A stretch of DNA of 64,000 bases from Peteryoungia wuzhouensis (GTDB lineage Bacteria > Pseudomonadota > Alphaproteobacteria > Rhizobiales > Rhizobiaceae), in the NCBI RefSeq assembly GCF_003205195.1, contig NZ_QJRY01000002.1, positions 124,001 through 188,000 of the forward strand. The letters are read 5' to 3'. Within the stretch, counting starts at the first letter, position 1, and the number at the start of each line of letters is the position of its first letter. The position numbers were made by a program, and so were the translations under genes. This document shows, in pieces, positions 44,979-53,792 of the stretch. Below the pieces are notes generated by a model that was given only the letters and a program-made list of their open reading frames with translations, was not told the DNA's origin and ran no database searches.

Positions 44979-45416
44979 TCAGGCCCTGCCCATCATCGGA
45001 CCATCAAGATTGCGCTGCGCAGCCTCGCCTCCATTCTTCGCCTCGTACCGGTCGATCTGTCGGCTGATGTCGCCGATCAGCCTGCCGCATTCCTGATGGG
45101 CATCCGTCAGCCTCTGCAATTGCATGCGCAGTGCCTCAAGCGGCAGGTCCGCGCTTTCCTCGATCGGACCGGCGCCGAGGCCGGTCATCAGCCACATCGG
45201 CGAGACGCCGAGGATGCCGGCGAGATCAATCAGTTTGGACGGGCGTGGTTCGGCCCGGTCGGCCTCCCAGGAGAGCAGGCTTTCCTTGCGCACGCCGACC
45301 CGATTGGCGACATCGGCGAGTGATAGGCCGGCTGTGTCGCGTGCCATAGACAGGCGCCCACCGAGTGTGTCGTCACTGCAATCGGTCATGCGGGCGAAAT
45401 TCCTGCGGGCGCTCAT
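44979..45416 (-). CDS. XRE-family helix-turn-helix regulator
   Basis: A 145-residue protein with an XRE/Cro helix-turn-helix at about residues 20-72 (SLADVANRVGVRKESLLSWEADRAEPRPSKLIDLAGILGVSPMWL). The C-terminal part (LRMQLQRLTDAHQECGRLIGDISRQIDRYEAK) is a likely coiled coil for dimerisation. The ATG at 45414-45416 has GAGGAG seven bases upstream. It is alone, with no toxin partner next to it, so it is a free-standing regulator of unknown targets. Confidence 0.88.
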   Translation of the reverse strand: MSARRNFARMTDCSDDTLGGRLSMARDTAGLSLADVANRVGVRKESLLSWEADRAEPRPSKLIDLAGILGVSPMWLMTGLGAGPIEESADLPLEALRMQLQRLTDAHQECGRLIGDISRQIDRYEAKNGGEAAQRNLDGPMMGRA

Positions 45417-45749
45417 CGGCCATCTCCTCTTCGGTCGCAAGGCCCGCCGGGGTGGCCGTCGGCCCTCACTTTCGCATCCCAATTCAAGGATACGCCAGAA
45501 TTGAAGGTCCAACCGCCGTCGGCGCGCCACGGATATGCGTGAAACCGGCGTCGGACGGGTCTCCGGCGACGATCGCAAAGGGGCGGAAACGAACAACTGT
45601 GAAAAAAGTTCCCGAGAATTTCCAGCGGAAGCATCTTTTTTCCCGCAGGCCGAAACCCAGGGCGATCGCCTTGAACGCAAAGGCGGCTTGTGCTTGGTGG
45701 CCTCTGCGTGCTTCGGCACCCCATCCACCAGCCATATTGAAGGCCCGCC

Positions 45750-46682
45750 ATGCAGCCATCACCGTCCAATCCCGTGCGCGGCATGGTCCTGATGGCCAAC
45801 TGCATGCTGATCCTGCCAATCATGGATGCAATCGCCAAATACATGGCGAATGTCGAGGGCATGTCGCCGGGTCAGATCACCTTCTATCGCTTCTTCTTCC
45901 AGATGGTGTCGGTGCTGCCGCTGCTGGTGCTGCTTTATGGACCGGGAGCCCTCTCTGCCAGACGGCCATGGATCAACCTGTTGCGCGGCGCGATCCACGG
46001 GGCCGCCAGCCTGATGTTCTTCATGGCGGTCAAATACATGCCCCTGGCGGATGTCTTCGCCATCTATTTCGTCGAACCCTTCATCCTGACCGCACTCTCG
46101 GCCGTGTTCTTGAAAGAAAAAGTCGGCTGGCGGCGGTGGACGGCGATCGCCGTCGGTTTCGGGGGCGCAATGATCGTCATCCAGCCGAGCTACCAGATCT
46201 TTGGCCTGACGGCCTTGCTGCCGGTTGCCTGTGCCTTCCTCTACGCGCTCTACATGTTCTTGAACCGCGCCATCGGCGAGGCGGATTCACCGATGACCAT
46301 GCAAACCATGGCGGGCATCGGCGGCACCGTGTTCATGGGCCTCGCGATGATGGTGGGATCGCGTGTGGGCGATGTCGATTTCGTAGCGTCCCTGCCGGCC
46401 TCGCCGCTTGCCTGGATCCTGCTGATCCTGCTCGGCACGATATCGGGCTATATCCATCTGCTGGTCGTGCGGGCCTTCCGTCTGGCGCCGCTGTCGGTGC
46501 TCGCGCCCTTCCAGTATTTCGAGATCATCGCCGCCGTGATTCTCGGTTACGTGCTGTTCGGTGAATTTCCGACGCTCTCCAAATGGCTGGGGATTCTGAT
46601 CATCGTCGGGTCAGGGCTCTTCATCCTGTGGCGAGAGCAAAAGCGCGCTGCCGATGCCATCGCGATCGCCCCCAGTTCCTGA
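45750..46682 (+). CDS. EamA/DMT-superfamily permease
   Basis: A 310-residue protein with ten membrane helices in two EamA repeats (first ending near residue 145, second from about 155), each with the pattern of drug/metabolite exporters such as RhaT/RarD. Visible blocks include YMPLADVFAIYFVEPFILTALSAVFLKEKVG and APLSVLAPFQYFEIIAAVILGYVLFGEFP. It probably exports an amino acid or metabolite; substrate not deducible. Its ATG follows GGCCCGCC with a modest AAGG upstream. Transcribed alone. Confidence 0.92.
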   Translation: MQPSPSNPVRGMVLMANCMLILPIMDAIAKYMANVEGMSPGQITFYRFFFQMVSVLPLLVLLYGPGALSARRPWINLLRGAIHGAASLMFFMAVKYMPLADVFAIYFVEPFILTALSAVFLKEKVGWRRWTAIAVGFGGAMIVIQPSYQIFGLTALLPVACAFLYALYMFLNRAIGEADSPMTMQTMAGIGGTVFMGLAMMVGSRVGDVDFVASLPASPLAWILLILLGTISGYIHLLVVRAFRLAPLSVLAPFQYFEIIAAVILGYVLFGEFPTLSKWLGILIIVGSGLFILWREQKRAADAIAIAPSS

Positions 46683-46790
46683 TCGGCCAGATCCAGAAGA
46701 AACCCCTAATATTTGAACGAATATCTACACCGGTTTCTAACGCGGTGCCCCTAGATTGAGCCTTCCTTCAAACAATCGGGAGACCGGAAT

Positions 46791-48062
46791 TTGGCGACGC
46801 ACCAGGCCGCAGTGTTTTTGCTTGCCGTCAATCTGGGCCTCCTCTGGCTCCTGATGGCGGCTCCGCTCGGCCGTCGAACCCTGCGTGTGCGCCAGACGAT
46901 CCGTGAACGTGCCGAAGACGTGTGGAACATCACCCGGCCGGCCGGCGATCTCGCGTCCTGGCATCCAAGTGTGATTTCCGTCTCCCCTGTCGAGGGTCAT
47001 CCAGACCTCGTCGAATTCGCCTATCGCCATCCCGACCGCCACGGTCGTCCGAGCCGTCGCACCATGGCCGTCGACCGTGCCTCGATGACGGCAGGCGGCA
47101 GCTTTTCCTGCGAGCTCAGGGTCGTCGCAGACAGCACGCTCGATCAGACCTTCTGGGACGGGTTCAGCGAGAGGCGCCTGGTCGAGCGGACAGCCGCCGG
47201 CAGTCTGGTGACCGTCGAACAGACGGATACCTATCGCGGCCTCGCCTTCTATCTCTTCCGCTATTTGCTGCTGCGCCGGGAACTGGCGGCCCTGCGCGAC
47301 CATGTGGAGGGACGCCAGGGTTCAGCACTTGCGCATCTCGAACATCCGCTCTGGCAGACGCTGCTGGTCGTTCTCTCGACGCTGCTGCTCTGGCCCTTCT
47401 TCGGCCTGACCATGACCGGGCTGATGATGTCGACCTTCCTCACGCTCGTCATCGTGCTGCACGAACTCGGTCACATGATCGCTTATCGCGCCTTCGGCCA
47501 TCCGAGCGCCCGCATGATCTTCGTGCCGCTTCTTGGAGGCGTTGCCGTCGGCGGCCGGCCTTATAACACGCTGTTCGAGGTGGCGACCTGCGCTCTCATG
47601 GGCGCCGGCGTCTCCGGCTTCCTCGTCCCGGTCCTCGTGGCAGCACACCAATCGGTCCTCGGATTGCCCCATGCGGCCGGGACGGAAGGGCCGATCCTCG
47701 TTTTCCTGGTCATTCTCGGCGCTTTCAACCTGCTGAACCTCCTGCCCACATATCGCTTCGACGGCGGTCAGGTTCTGCGCCAGGTCTTCGAGAACCAGAC
47801 CATGCTGGCGCTGGCGAGCTTCGGCGTCACTGGCGTGATCTTGTGGACCGGCTGGCGGATCGGGCTGCCGCCCTCGACCCTGGTCATCGGACTTGTCGTC
47901 TTCACGCTGCTCAGCCTCATCAGAACGAAGGGCGCCAAACCCAGGGACGAACTGGTGCCCATGACGCCGGCAGAGCGGCTGATGACCGGCTTCGGCTACT
48001 ATGCGGCGCTTGCCATGCACGCCTATGCGGTGATCTATGCCTGCGAGCGCCTGTTCGGCTGA
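46791..48062 (+). CDS. SRPBCC domain fused to a site-2-protease (M50) membrane metallopeptidase
   Basis: A 423-residue fusion. After an N-terminal membrane helix, residues about 30-165 resemble an SRPBCC/START lipid- or ligand-binding domain (RQTIRERAEDVWNITRPAGDLASWHPSV). Residues about 180-415 are a membrane-embedded M50 protease: the zinc motif HELGH (H224, E225, H228) and the distal LPTYRFDGGQ with D324. Such enzymes cut transmembrane segments of regulators or signal peptides. The ligand domain in front could sense a lipid and gate cleavage. The start is TTG at 46791, with GGGAG eight bases upstream; a later ATG would cut off the first domain. Confidence 0.83.
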   Translation: MATHQAAVFLLAVNLGLLWLLMAAPLGRRTLRVRQTIRERAEDVWNITRPAGDLASWHPSVISVSPVEGHPDLVEFAYRHPDRHGRPSRRTMAVDRASMTAGGSFSCELRVVADSTLDQTFWDGFSERRLVERTAAGSLVTVEQTDTYRGLAFYLFRYLLLRRELAALRDHVEGRQGSALAHLEHPLWQTLLVVLSTLLLWPFFGLTMTGLMMSTFLTLVIVLHELGHMIAYRAFGHPSARMIFVPLLGGVAVGGRPYNTLFEVATCALMGAGVSGFLVPVLVAAHQSVLGLPHAAGTEGPILVFLVILGAFNLLNLLPTYRFDGGQVLRQVFENQTMLALASFGVTGVILWTGWRIGLPPSTLVIGLVVFTLLSLIRTKGAKPRDELVPMTPAERLMTGFGYYAALAMHAYAVIYACERLFG

Positions 48063-48117
48063 TCCATGAGCGATGACAAAGGCTTGACAGGCCTGCGCGG
48101 CCCCGGTCCTATGGGGC

Positions 48118-48741
48118 ATGCACAGTGAAAATCCTCCCCTGCCGCTCGGCTACTCCGCCCTGCCCCCCGGCACCATCGCCAATGTCGTGACCTGCCTCGA
48201 CATGCGCGCGCCGCCGACCCTGTCCGAGACATCAGGGCCACCGGACATGACGCTGGTGCGCTGGACCGACGTCGCACTCGATACCTATCGCGACCTGTAT
48301 CGCGCGGTCGGCGAAGACTGGATGTGGGTCTCGCGTCTGCTGATGAGCGACGACGAATTGCGAAGCAAACTGAACGAACCGGGCCGGGAGATCTACGCCG
48401 CCTGCAAGCATGGACGCCCCGCCGGCCTGCTGGAACTGGATTTCAGCAATCAGGGCGAATGTGAACTGGTGTTTTTCGGCCTCGTGCCGGAGGCGATCGG
48501 AAAAGGGGCCGGTCGCTGGCTGATGAACGAGGCACTGGCAAAAGCCTGGGAAAAGCCGATCACCCGCTTGTGGCTGCACACCTGCCACTTCGACCATCCG
48601 GCCGCGATCGACTTCTACCGCCGCTCCGGTTTTACCCCCTACGCCACCTTTGTCGAGGTGACCGAAGACCCGCGCCTGACCGGCAAGATGCGCCGCGATG
48701 CGGCCAGACACGTACCCCTCATTGAAACGAGACCCGGCTGA
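48118..48741 (+). CDS. GNAT-family N-acetyltransferase
   Basis: A 207-residue acetyltransferase. The acetyl-CoA loop is FFGLVPEAIGKGAGRWLMNEAL (about residues 120-140), with the matching strand WLHTCHFDHPAAIDFYRRSGF. The first about 45 residues (MHSENPPLPLGYSALPPG) precede the fold and are unusual for GNATs, so the true start could be the ATG at about 48247. The substrate cannot be guessed. It lies upstream of the formaldehyde genes but on its own promoter presumably. Confidence 0.85.
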   Translation: MHSENPPLPLGYSALPPGTIANVVTCLDMRAPPTLSETSGPPDMTLVRWTDVALDTYRDLYRAVGEDWMWVSRLLMSDDELRSKLNEPGREIYAACKHGRPAGLLELDFSNQGECELVFFGLVPEAIGKGAGRWLMNEALAKAWEKPITRLWLHTCHFDHPAAIDFYRRSGFTPYATFVEVTEDPRLTGKMRRDAARHVPLIETRPG

Positions 48742-48846
48742 AAGGCTGAAAAATCAGACTATTAACAAAAGCCGGCCTGCCCCCTTGAGCCTGGGAGCAT
48801 GGCCGTGCAAGACTCTGTGTCGACAAATCAAACAGGGAGAAACACC

Positions 48847-49974
48847 ATGGACGTTCGCGCCGCTGTTGCCACCCAGGCTGGCAAGCCGCTGGAAGTCATG
48901 ACCGTGCAGCTGGAGGGCCCGCGCGCGGGCGAAGTGCTGATCGAGGTAAAGGCCACAGGCATCTGTCACACGGATGATTTCACCCTCTCGGGCGCCGATC
49001 CGGAGGGCCTCTTTCCGGCAATCCTCGGTCATGAGGGTGCGGGTATCGTGGTCGATGTCGGCCCGGGCGTCACCTCGGTGAAGAAGGGCGACCATGTCAT
49101 TCCGCTCTACACGCCGGAATGCCGCGAATGTTATTCCTGCACCTCGCGCAAGACCAATCTCTGCACCTCGATTCGATCAACCCAGGGCCAGGGCGTGATG
49201 CCGGATGGGACGAGCCGCTTCTCGATCGGCAAGGACAAGATCCACCATTACATGGGCTGCTCGACCTTCTCGAACTTCACCGTTCTGCCGGAAATTGCGG
49301 TTGCCAAGGTCAACCCGGACGCACCCTTCGACAAGATCTGCTACATCGGCTGCGGTGTCACGACCGGCATCGGTGCCGTCATCAACACGGCCAAGGTCGA
49401 GATCGGCTCGACGGCCATCGTCTTCGGCCTCGGCGGCATTGGTCTGAACGTGCTTCAGGGGCTGCGGCTTGCCGGTGCCGACATGATCATCGGCGTCGAC
49501 ATCAACCCGGATCGCAAGGCCTGGGGCGAAAAATTCGGCATGACGCATTTTGTCAACCCGAAGGAAGTCGGTGACGACATCGTGCCCTATCTCGTCAACC
49601 TGACCAAGCGCGGCAACGACCTGATCGGCGGCGCCGATTACACCTTCGACTGCACCGGCAATACCAAGGTGATGCGCCAGGCGCTCGAAAGCTCGCATCG
49701 CGGCTGGGGCAAGTCCGTCATCATCGGCGTCGCCGGTGCCGGCCAGGAAATCTCGACGCGCCCCTTCCAGCTGGTCACCGGCCGCAACTGGATGGGCACC
49801 GCCTTTGGCGGCGCGCGCGGCCGCACCGACGTGCCGAAGATCGTCGACTGGTACATGGAAGGCAAGATCCAGATCGACCCAATGATCACCCACACCATGC
49901 CGCTCGAAGACATCAACAAGGGCTTTGAGCTGATGCACAAGGGCGAGAGCATCAGGGGCGTCGTGGTCTATTGA
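48847..49974 (+). CDS. frmA: S-(hydroxymethyl)glutathione / class III alcohol dehydrogenase
   Basis: A 375-residue zinc enzyme that oxidises the glutathione adduct of formaldehyde to S-formylglutathione. It has the catalytic zinc site GICHTDDFTLSGADPEG and GHEGAGIV, the structural zinc cysteines PECRECYSCTSRKTNLC, and the class III markers with the NAD Rossmann core FGLGGIGLNVLQGLRLAGA. GGGAG is placed eight bases before the ATG. The partner hydrolase fghA is 2.2 kb downstream, past four or five inserted genes. Symbol adhC is also used. Confidence 0.95.
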   Translation: MDVRAAVATQAGKPLEVMTVQLEGPRAGEVLIEVKATGICHTDDFTLSGADPEGLFPAILGHEGAGIVVDVGPGVTSVKKGDHVIPLYTPECRECYSCTSRKTNLCTSIRSTQGQGVMPDGTSRFSIGKDKIHHYMGCSTFSNFTVLPEIAVAKVNPDAPFDKICYIGCGVTTGIGAVINTAKVEIGSTAIVFGLGGIGLNVLQGLRLAGADMIIGVDINPDRKAWGEKFGMTHFVNPKEVGDDIVPYLVNLTKRGNDLIGGADYTFDCTGNTKVMRQALESSHRGWGKSVIIGVAGAGQEISTRPFQLVTGRNWMGTAFGGARGRTDVPKIVDWYMEGKIQIDPMITHTMPLEDINKGFELMHKGESIRGVVVY

Positions 49975-50426
49975 TGTCTGTGCCTTACACGGTCGACGTG
50001 CGAAGGATGGACGCGTTCTCCGCCGTCGACCTCTATGCCATGCTGAAGCTGCGCGTCGACGTCTTTGTCGTCGAGCAGCACTGCCCGTATCCGGAGCTGG
50101 ATGGCAACGATATCGACTGCCTGCATCTGAGGCTGCTGGATGGCGATGACCTGCTGGCCTGCGCACGGCTCTGGCGCCCCAAGCCGGAGCATCATCCCCG
50201 CATCGGCCGTGTCGCGGTGTCACCGAACCACCGAGGCAAGCGACTGGGCGAAGCCTTGATGCGCGAGGCGATTTCCGAGGTCGAGAAGCGCTATCCCGGC
50301 GAGCCGATGGAGATCTCGGCGCAAAGCCATCTGCAGAAGTTCTACGGGTCGCTCGACTTCGAGGTTATTTCGGAGGAATATCTGGAGGATGGCATTCCGC
50401 ATGTGGATATGCTCAGGCGGGGATAG
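49974..50426 (+). CDS. ElaA-like GNAT acetyltransferase
   Basis: A 150-residue protein of the ElaA branch of GNAT acetyltransferases: LYAMLKLRVDVFVVEQHCPYPELDGND and RVAVSPNHRGKRLGEALMREAI with the acetyl-CoA loop, ending QKFYGSLDFEVISEEYLEDGIPHVDM. Its ATG shares a base with the frmA stop (TGATG), so it is translationally coupled to frmA. No role in formaldehyde metabolism is known; the coupling may be coincidental or may mark shared stress use. Confidence 0.88.
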   Translation: MSVPYTVDVRRMDAFSAVDLYAMLKLRVDVFVVEQHCPYPELDGNDIDCLHLRLLDGDDLLACARLWRPKPEHHPRIGRVAVSPNHRGKRLGEALMREAISEVEKRYPGEPMEISAQSHLQKFYGSLDFEVISEEYLEDGIPHVDMLRRG

Positions 50427-50503
50427 GTTTACGCCGGGATCCAGCTCTGTGGCTGGTGGCGGCAAAACCTGCTACACTTGCCCCACCGCCAGGAGTTGAT
50501 GCC

Positions 50504-50755
50504 ATGAAGCATGACCGAATTGTGTTGGATGATAGACAAGCAGCCCTGGTTAAGCGACTGGTCCAATCGGGTCGTTTCAGTTCAACGACCGATGTCATCG
50601 GCTACAGCCTTGACCTGCTTGAACAACGCGAGGCGGACGGTGCCCAGTTTCTCTCTGATCTGGAACACGAAGCGGCTCGCGGACTCGAAAGTGGTCCCGC
50701 AGTTGCGATGGAATCTGCCGAAGATCTGATCGCAGCATTTCGGAAGCGGCGGTAA
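50504..50755 (+). CDS. parD: ParD-like antitoxin
   Basis: An 83-residue antitoxin. The N-terminal ribbon-helix-helix (IVLDDRQAALVKRLVQSGRFSSTTDVIGYSLDLLEQRE, about residues 4-45) binds its own operator DNA; the C-terminal about 35 residues (GLESGPAVAMESAEDLIAAFRKRR) would wrap the toxin. AGGAG is eight bases before the ATG. The stop is three bases before the toxin start, the usual arrangement. The pair sits between frmA and fghA, so it looks inserted. Confidence 0.88.
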   Translation: MKHDRIVLDDRQAALVKRLVQSGRFSSTTDVIGYSLDLLEQREADGAQFLSDLEHEAARGLESGPAVAMESAEDLIAAFRKRR

Positions 50756-50758
50756 GCC

Positions 50759-51058
50759 ATGGCTCTGATCCTACGGCGGCCACTCTTCGTCGAGGACCTT
50801 TATGCCACCTGGGCTTTCATCGCATCTGATAACGAACACGCAGCCGATCGCCTTCTATCCGAACTTGAGGACTGCTGCCGGTTGCTGGCTGAGCGTCCGC
50901 ATCTCGGGAGCAGGCGATTCAACCGCTATCCGTCCATGCGCCTCTTCCCCTTCCGCCGATACCTGATTATCTACCAGCCGCTCGACACCGGTGACGGCAT
51001 CGAACTCATCCGTCTCCTGCATGCGGCGCGAGACTATCGCAGATTCTTTGACGACTGA
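50759..51058 (+). CDS. parE: ParE-like toxin
   Basis: A 99-residue RelE/ParE-fold toxin. ALILRRPLFVEDLYATWAFIASDN, then RLLAERPHLGSRRFNRYPSMRLFPFRRYLIIYQPLDTG and RLLHAARDYRRFFDD, are the family landmarks. ParE members poison DNA gyrase in most cases studied. It is neutralised by the upstream ParD. The reading frame is complete, so the module looks active. There is a small gap of four bases before the next gene. Confidence 0.9.
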   Translation: MALILRRPLFVEDLYATWAFIASDNEHAADRLLSELEDCCRLLAERPHLGSRRFNRYPSMRLFPFRRYLIIYQPLDTGDGIELIRLLHAARDYRRFFDD

Positions 51059-51062
51059 TCCC

Positions 51063-51509
51063 ATGCCCGAAATCTATGTCGATGCCGATGCCTGCCCGGT
51101 GAAGCCGGAAATCCTGAAGGTCGCCGAGCGGCATGACCTGCCGGTGACCTTCGTCGCCAATTCGGGTTTGCGTCCCTCGCGCGATCCGATGGTGAAGAAC
51201 GTCATCGTCTCCGGCGCCTTCGATGCCGCCGATGACTGGATCGCCGAGCGCTGCGGCGAAGGCGATATCGTGGTCACCTCAGACGTGCCGCTGGCCGGGC
51301 GCTGTGTGGCCGCTGGTGCACAGGTGACCGGGCCGACGGGGCGGATCTTCGACAAGGCCAATATCGGCATGGCAACCGCCATGCGCGATCTCGGAGCCCA
51401 CTTGCGCGAGACCGGCGAGAGCAAGGGCTATAACGCCGCCTTCTCGCCGCGTGACCGCTCGGCTTTCCTGGAAACGCTTGACAGGCTCTGCCGCCGGATC
51501 AAGAAGTAG
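51063..51509 (+). CDS. YaiI/YqxD family protein (UPF0178, DUF188)
   Basis: A 148-residue protein of the UPF0178 family, a PIN-like fold. It starts MPEIYVDADACPVKPEILKVAER, the typical acidic N-terminal strand, and later has VVTSDVPLAGRCVAAGAQV and DKANIGMATAMRDLGAHL, conserved blocks with acidic residues that could hold a metal. The ATG at 51063 follows the toxin stop by four bases and gives the normal length. Members are uncharacterised nuclease-like proteins. The order parD-parE-yaiI suggests cotranscription. Confidence 0.9.
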   Translation: MPEIYVDADACPVKPEILKVAERHDLPVTFVANSGLRPSRDPMVKNVIVSGAFDAADDWIAERCGEGDIVVTSDVPLAGRCVAAGAQVTGPTGRIFDKANIGMATAMRDLGAHLRETGESKGYNAAFSPRDRSAFLETLDRLCRRIKK

Positions 51510-51551
51510 ACCCTCTCCCTGGGCGGGCCGGCAGCGTGGCGCTTTGAAAAC

Positions 51552-52199
51552 ATGATGAATTCCGTTCTCGATCATCGCTACCGCTCTTTCATGGTGGCCG
51601 GCGCCGTGGCACTCGCCGCCCTGCCCTTCGTCGTGGTCTACGAACCATCGGTGACGATCGAATTGCCGGCGATCCTCTTCTTTACGGTCTATCTGGCGCT
51701 GTCCTTCCTGCGGCTTCGTCGGCTCACGCCCGCCTATCTGAAACAGCGGGCCGACGTGGCCGATGCACCGGCCTTCGTCATTCTCGGTGTGACCACGCTC
51801 GCGATCGTCGCGGCGATCGGGGCGCTGTTCCTGGCGCTCAATCGCGCGGAGAAGCCCGGCATATCGGAACTGGCTCTGGCGGTCGCAGCCGTCGTGCTCG
51901 GCTGGTTGACGATCCACACCATGGCGGCCATGCATTACGCCCATGTCTATTGGCGACCGCATCGCCGCACGCCGGCGGCCCATCGCGGCGGCCTGGAATT
52001 TCCGCAGACGCCCGAGCCCTGTGGCCATGACTTTCTCTACTTTTCGCTGGTCATCGGCATGACGGCGCAGACCTCCGACGTCGTGATCACCTCGACCTCG
52101 ATGCGCAAGCTGAACCTCGTGCACGCGACGACCTCCTATTTCTTCAACACAGTGCTGGTGGCCGCCGCCGTCAATGCAGCCGTATCGCTGGCCGGCTGA
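51552..52199 (+). CDS. DUF1345 membrane protein
   Basis: A 215-residue inner-membrane protein with five predicted helices, the number and spacing of DUF1345. The conserved blocks LGWLTIHTMAAMHYAHVYW and GHDFLYFSLVIGMTAQTSDVVI are present. Its function is not known. It sits 27 bases before fghA in the same direction and is probably read with it. Starts with two adjacent ATG codons (51552, 51555). Confidence 0.9.
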   Translation: MMNSVLDHRYRSFMVAGAVALAALPFVVVYEPSVTIELPAILFFTVYLALSFLRLRRLTPAYLKQRADVADAPAFVILGVTTLAIVAAIGALFLALNRAEKPGISELALAVAAVVLGWLTIHTMAAMHYAHVYWRPHRRTPAAHRGGLEFPQTPEPCGHDFLYFSLVIGMTAQTSDVVITSTSMRKLNLVHATTSYFFNTVLVAAAVNAAVSLAG

Positions 52200-52226
52200 C
52201 CCATTCCCAAGACAAGGAAGCTTTCC

Positions 52227-53060
52227 ATGAACATCCTTTCCCAGAACACCGCCTTTGGCGGCATGCAGGGCGTCTTCTCGCACCAGTCGCAAGCGACCGG
52301 CACCGAGATGACCTTCGCCGTCTTCGTGCCGCCCCAGGCGATCACCGAGAAGCGGCCGGTGCTCTGGTATCTCTCGGGGCTCACCTGCAGCCATGCCAAT
52401 GTGATGGAAAAGGGCGAATACCGCCGTTTGGCGGCCGAACTCGGCCTGATCGTGGTTTGCCCGGATACCAGCCCACGCGGCAATGACGTGCCGGACGAAC
52501 TGACCAACTGGAAGATGGGCAAGGGTGCGGGCATGTATCTCAATGCCACCGAAAAGCCCTGGGCAGAGCATTTCCAGATGTATTCCTACATCACGGAAGA
52601 GCTGCCGGACCTGATCGCCGAACAGTTTCGCGCCGACATGGACCGCCAGGGCATTTTCGGCCACTCCATGGGCGGCCATGGCGCGATGACGATTGCGCTG
52701 AAGAACCCGCAGCGCTTCAAGAGCTGCTCGGCCTTTGCCCCGATCGTCAATCCGCTGACCGCCGACTGGACGCAGGATGCGTTCGAGAAATATCTCGGCG
52801 CTGACCGGACGAAATGGCGCGAATACGACGCATGCGCGCTGGTCGAGGACGGCGCGCGTTTCCCGGAGTTCCTGATCGATCAGGGCAAGGCCGACAGTTT
52901 TCTCGAAACCGGGCTCGCGCCGTGGAAGTTCGAAGAGGCGGTGAAGGGCACGGACATCAGCCTGACGCTGCGCATGCACGAGCGTTACGACCACTCCTAC
53001 TACTTCATTTCGACCTTCATGGATGATCATTTGAAGTGGCATGCGGCGCGGCTTGGGTAA
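52227..53060 (+). CDS. fghA: S-formylglutathione hydrolase
   Basis: This 277-residue serine hydrolase releases formate and glutathione from S-formylglutathione, completing the pathway begun by frmA. The esterase-D signature and nucleophile elbow IFGHSMGGHGAMT has Ser147; VLWYLSGLTCSHANVMEKGEYRR and the acidic and histidine residues of the triad (ERYDHSYYFISTF at the end) are present. AAGGAAG is well placed before the ATG. Four to five genes separate it from frmA, where rhizobial orders usually place the two closer together. Confidence 0.95.
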   Translation: MNILSQNTAFGGMQGVFSHQSQATGTEMTFAVFVPPQAITEKRPVLWYLSGLTCSHANVMEKGEYRRLAAELGLIVVCPDTSPRGNDVPDELTNWKMGKGAGMYLNATEKPWAEHFQMYSYITEELPDLIAEQFRADMDRQGIFGHSMGGHGAMTIALKNPQRFKSCSAFAPIVNPLTADWTQDAFEKYLGADRTKWREYDACALVEDGARFPEFLIDQGKADSFLETGLAPWKFEEAVKGTDISLTLRMHERYDHSYYFISTFMDDHLKWHAARLG

Positions 53061-53118
53061 AACCGCATTCACCCCTGCAATTCAGTCGAACTAGAGAGTT
53101 CTGACAGGAGCCAAATGC

Positions 53119-53789
53119 ATGGACGTACTGTGGTTCTTAAAAGAGAGAACTAAATTTATTCTTCGCTTTTACGACGAGGCCTCAAAGCCATTCGAGCAAA
53201 AAAAGAAAACATCGAGAACGGTGCCGCGCCATACATTCCGTACTACAGCGAGGACGGAGAGCCTCAGTACCTTGAAGAGTGGATGGATGCAGACACGTCA
53301 GTAGATGTCTTGGGAAGTCTGTGCATTTCGATGCTATCTGAGTCCCTAAAGCTCTATCTAAATACCTGGGACAAAATCATTGGTACAAGATGCGGTGCGC
53401 AGTTGAGCGCCGAATTTCGGAATCAGGGTTTTATCGCAGGTTTCAAGACCTGTTTCGGACACTATCTGCGCTTGGACTGGGATGAATGTCCCTCCGATTT
53501 TGCCATCCTCGAACAAATTGTCTTGGCCCGCAATGACGCGCAACATGCAAGTCGCATCGACGAAATGCGGCCCACGCTTTCAGATAAATGGAAACAGAAG
53601 CATCCCCGACCAATTTTCATAAGTGATTATGAGCGGGATATCTTTTCAGAGAACGATTCAGAGGTCACCTGGAACGACCCCTGCTTAATTGTCTCGCGTG
53701 AGAATCTTGAGACGGCTATTGGCCAAGTTAACCTACTTGCAGAATGGCTGGAGCCCAAATTGCACGACTTCAAACATAGGCCACGATGA
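53119..53789 (+). CDS. HEPN-like protein interrupted by a frameshift in an A7 run
   Basis: Two overlapping frames read as one protein. From ATG 53119 (AGGAG nine bases upstream) the frame gives MDVLWFLKERTKFILRFYDE and continues to an A7 run at 53198-53204; the frame that continues the family-like sequence (PYIPYYSEDGEPQYLEEWMD) begins one base back. The zero-frame codons are CAA AAA AAG, so the heptamer A-AAA-AAG, the classic -1 slippery site, is exactly in phase. Slipping joins the two into about 223 residues. The C-terminal part has LARNDAQHASR, an RxxxxH HEPN motif. Without slipping, only a 61-residue product is made. It may be programmed slippage, a recent mutation or a sequencing error. 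Base composition is lower in GC than its neighbours. Confidence 0.6.
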
Positions 53790-53792
53790 TAT

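Noticed and set aside
49974..51058. Integrated phage or integron around the toxin-antitoxin pair
   Set aside because: No integrase, att-like direct repeat or phage structural gene is visible.
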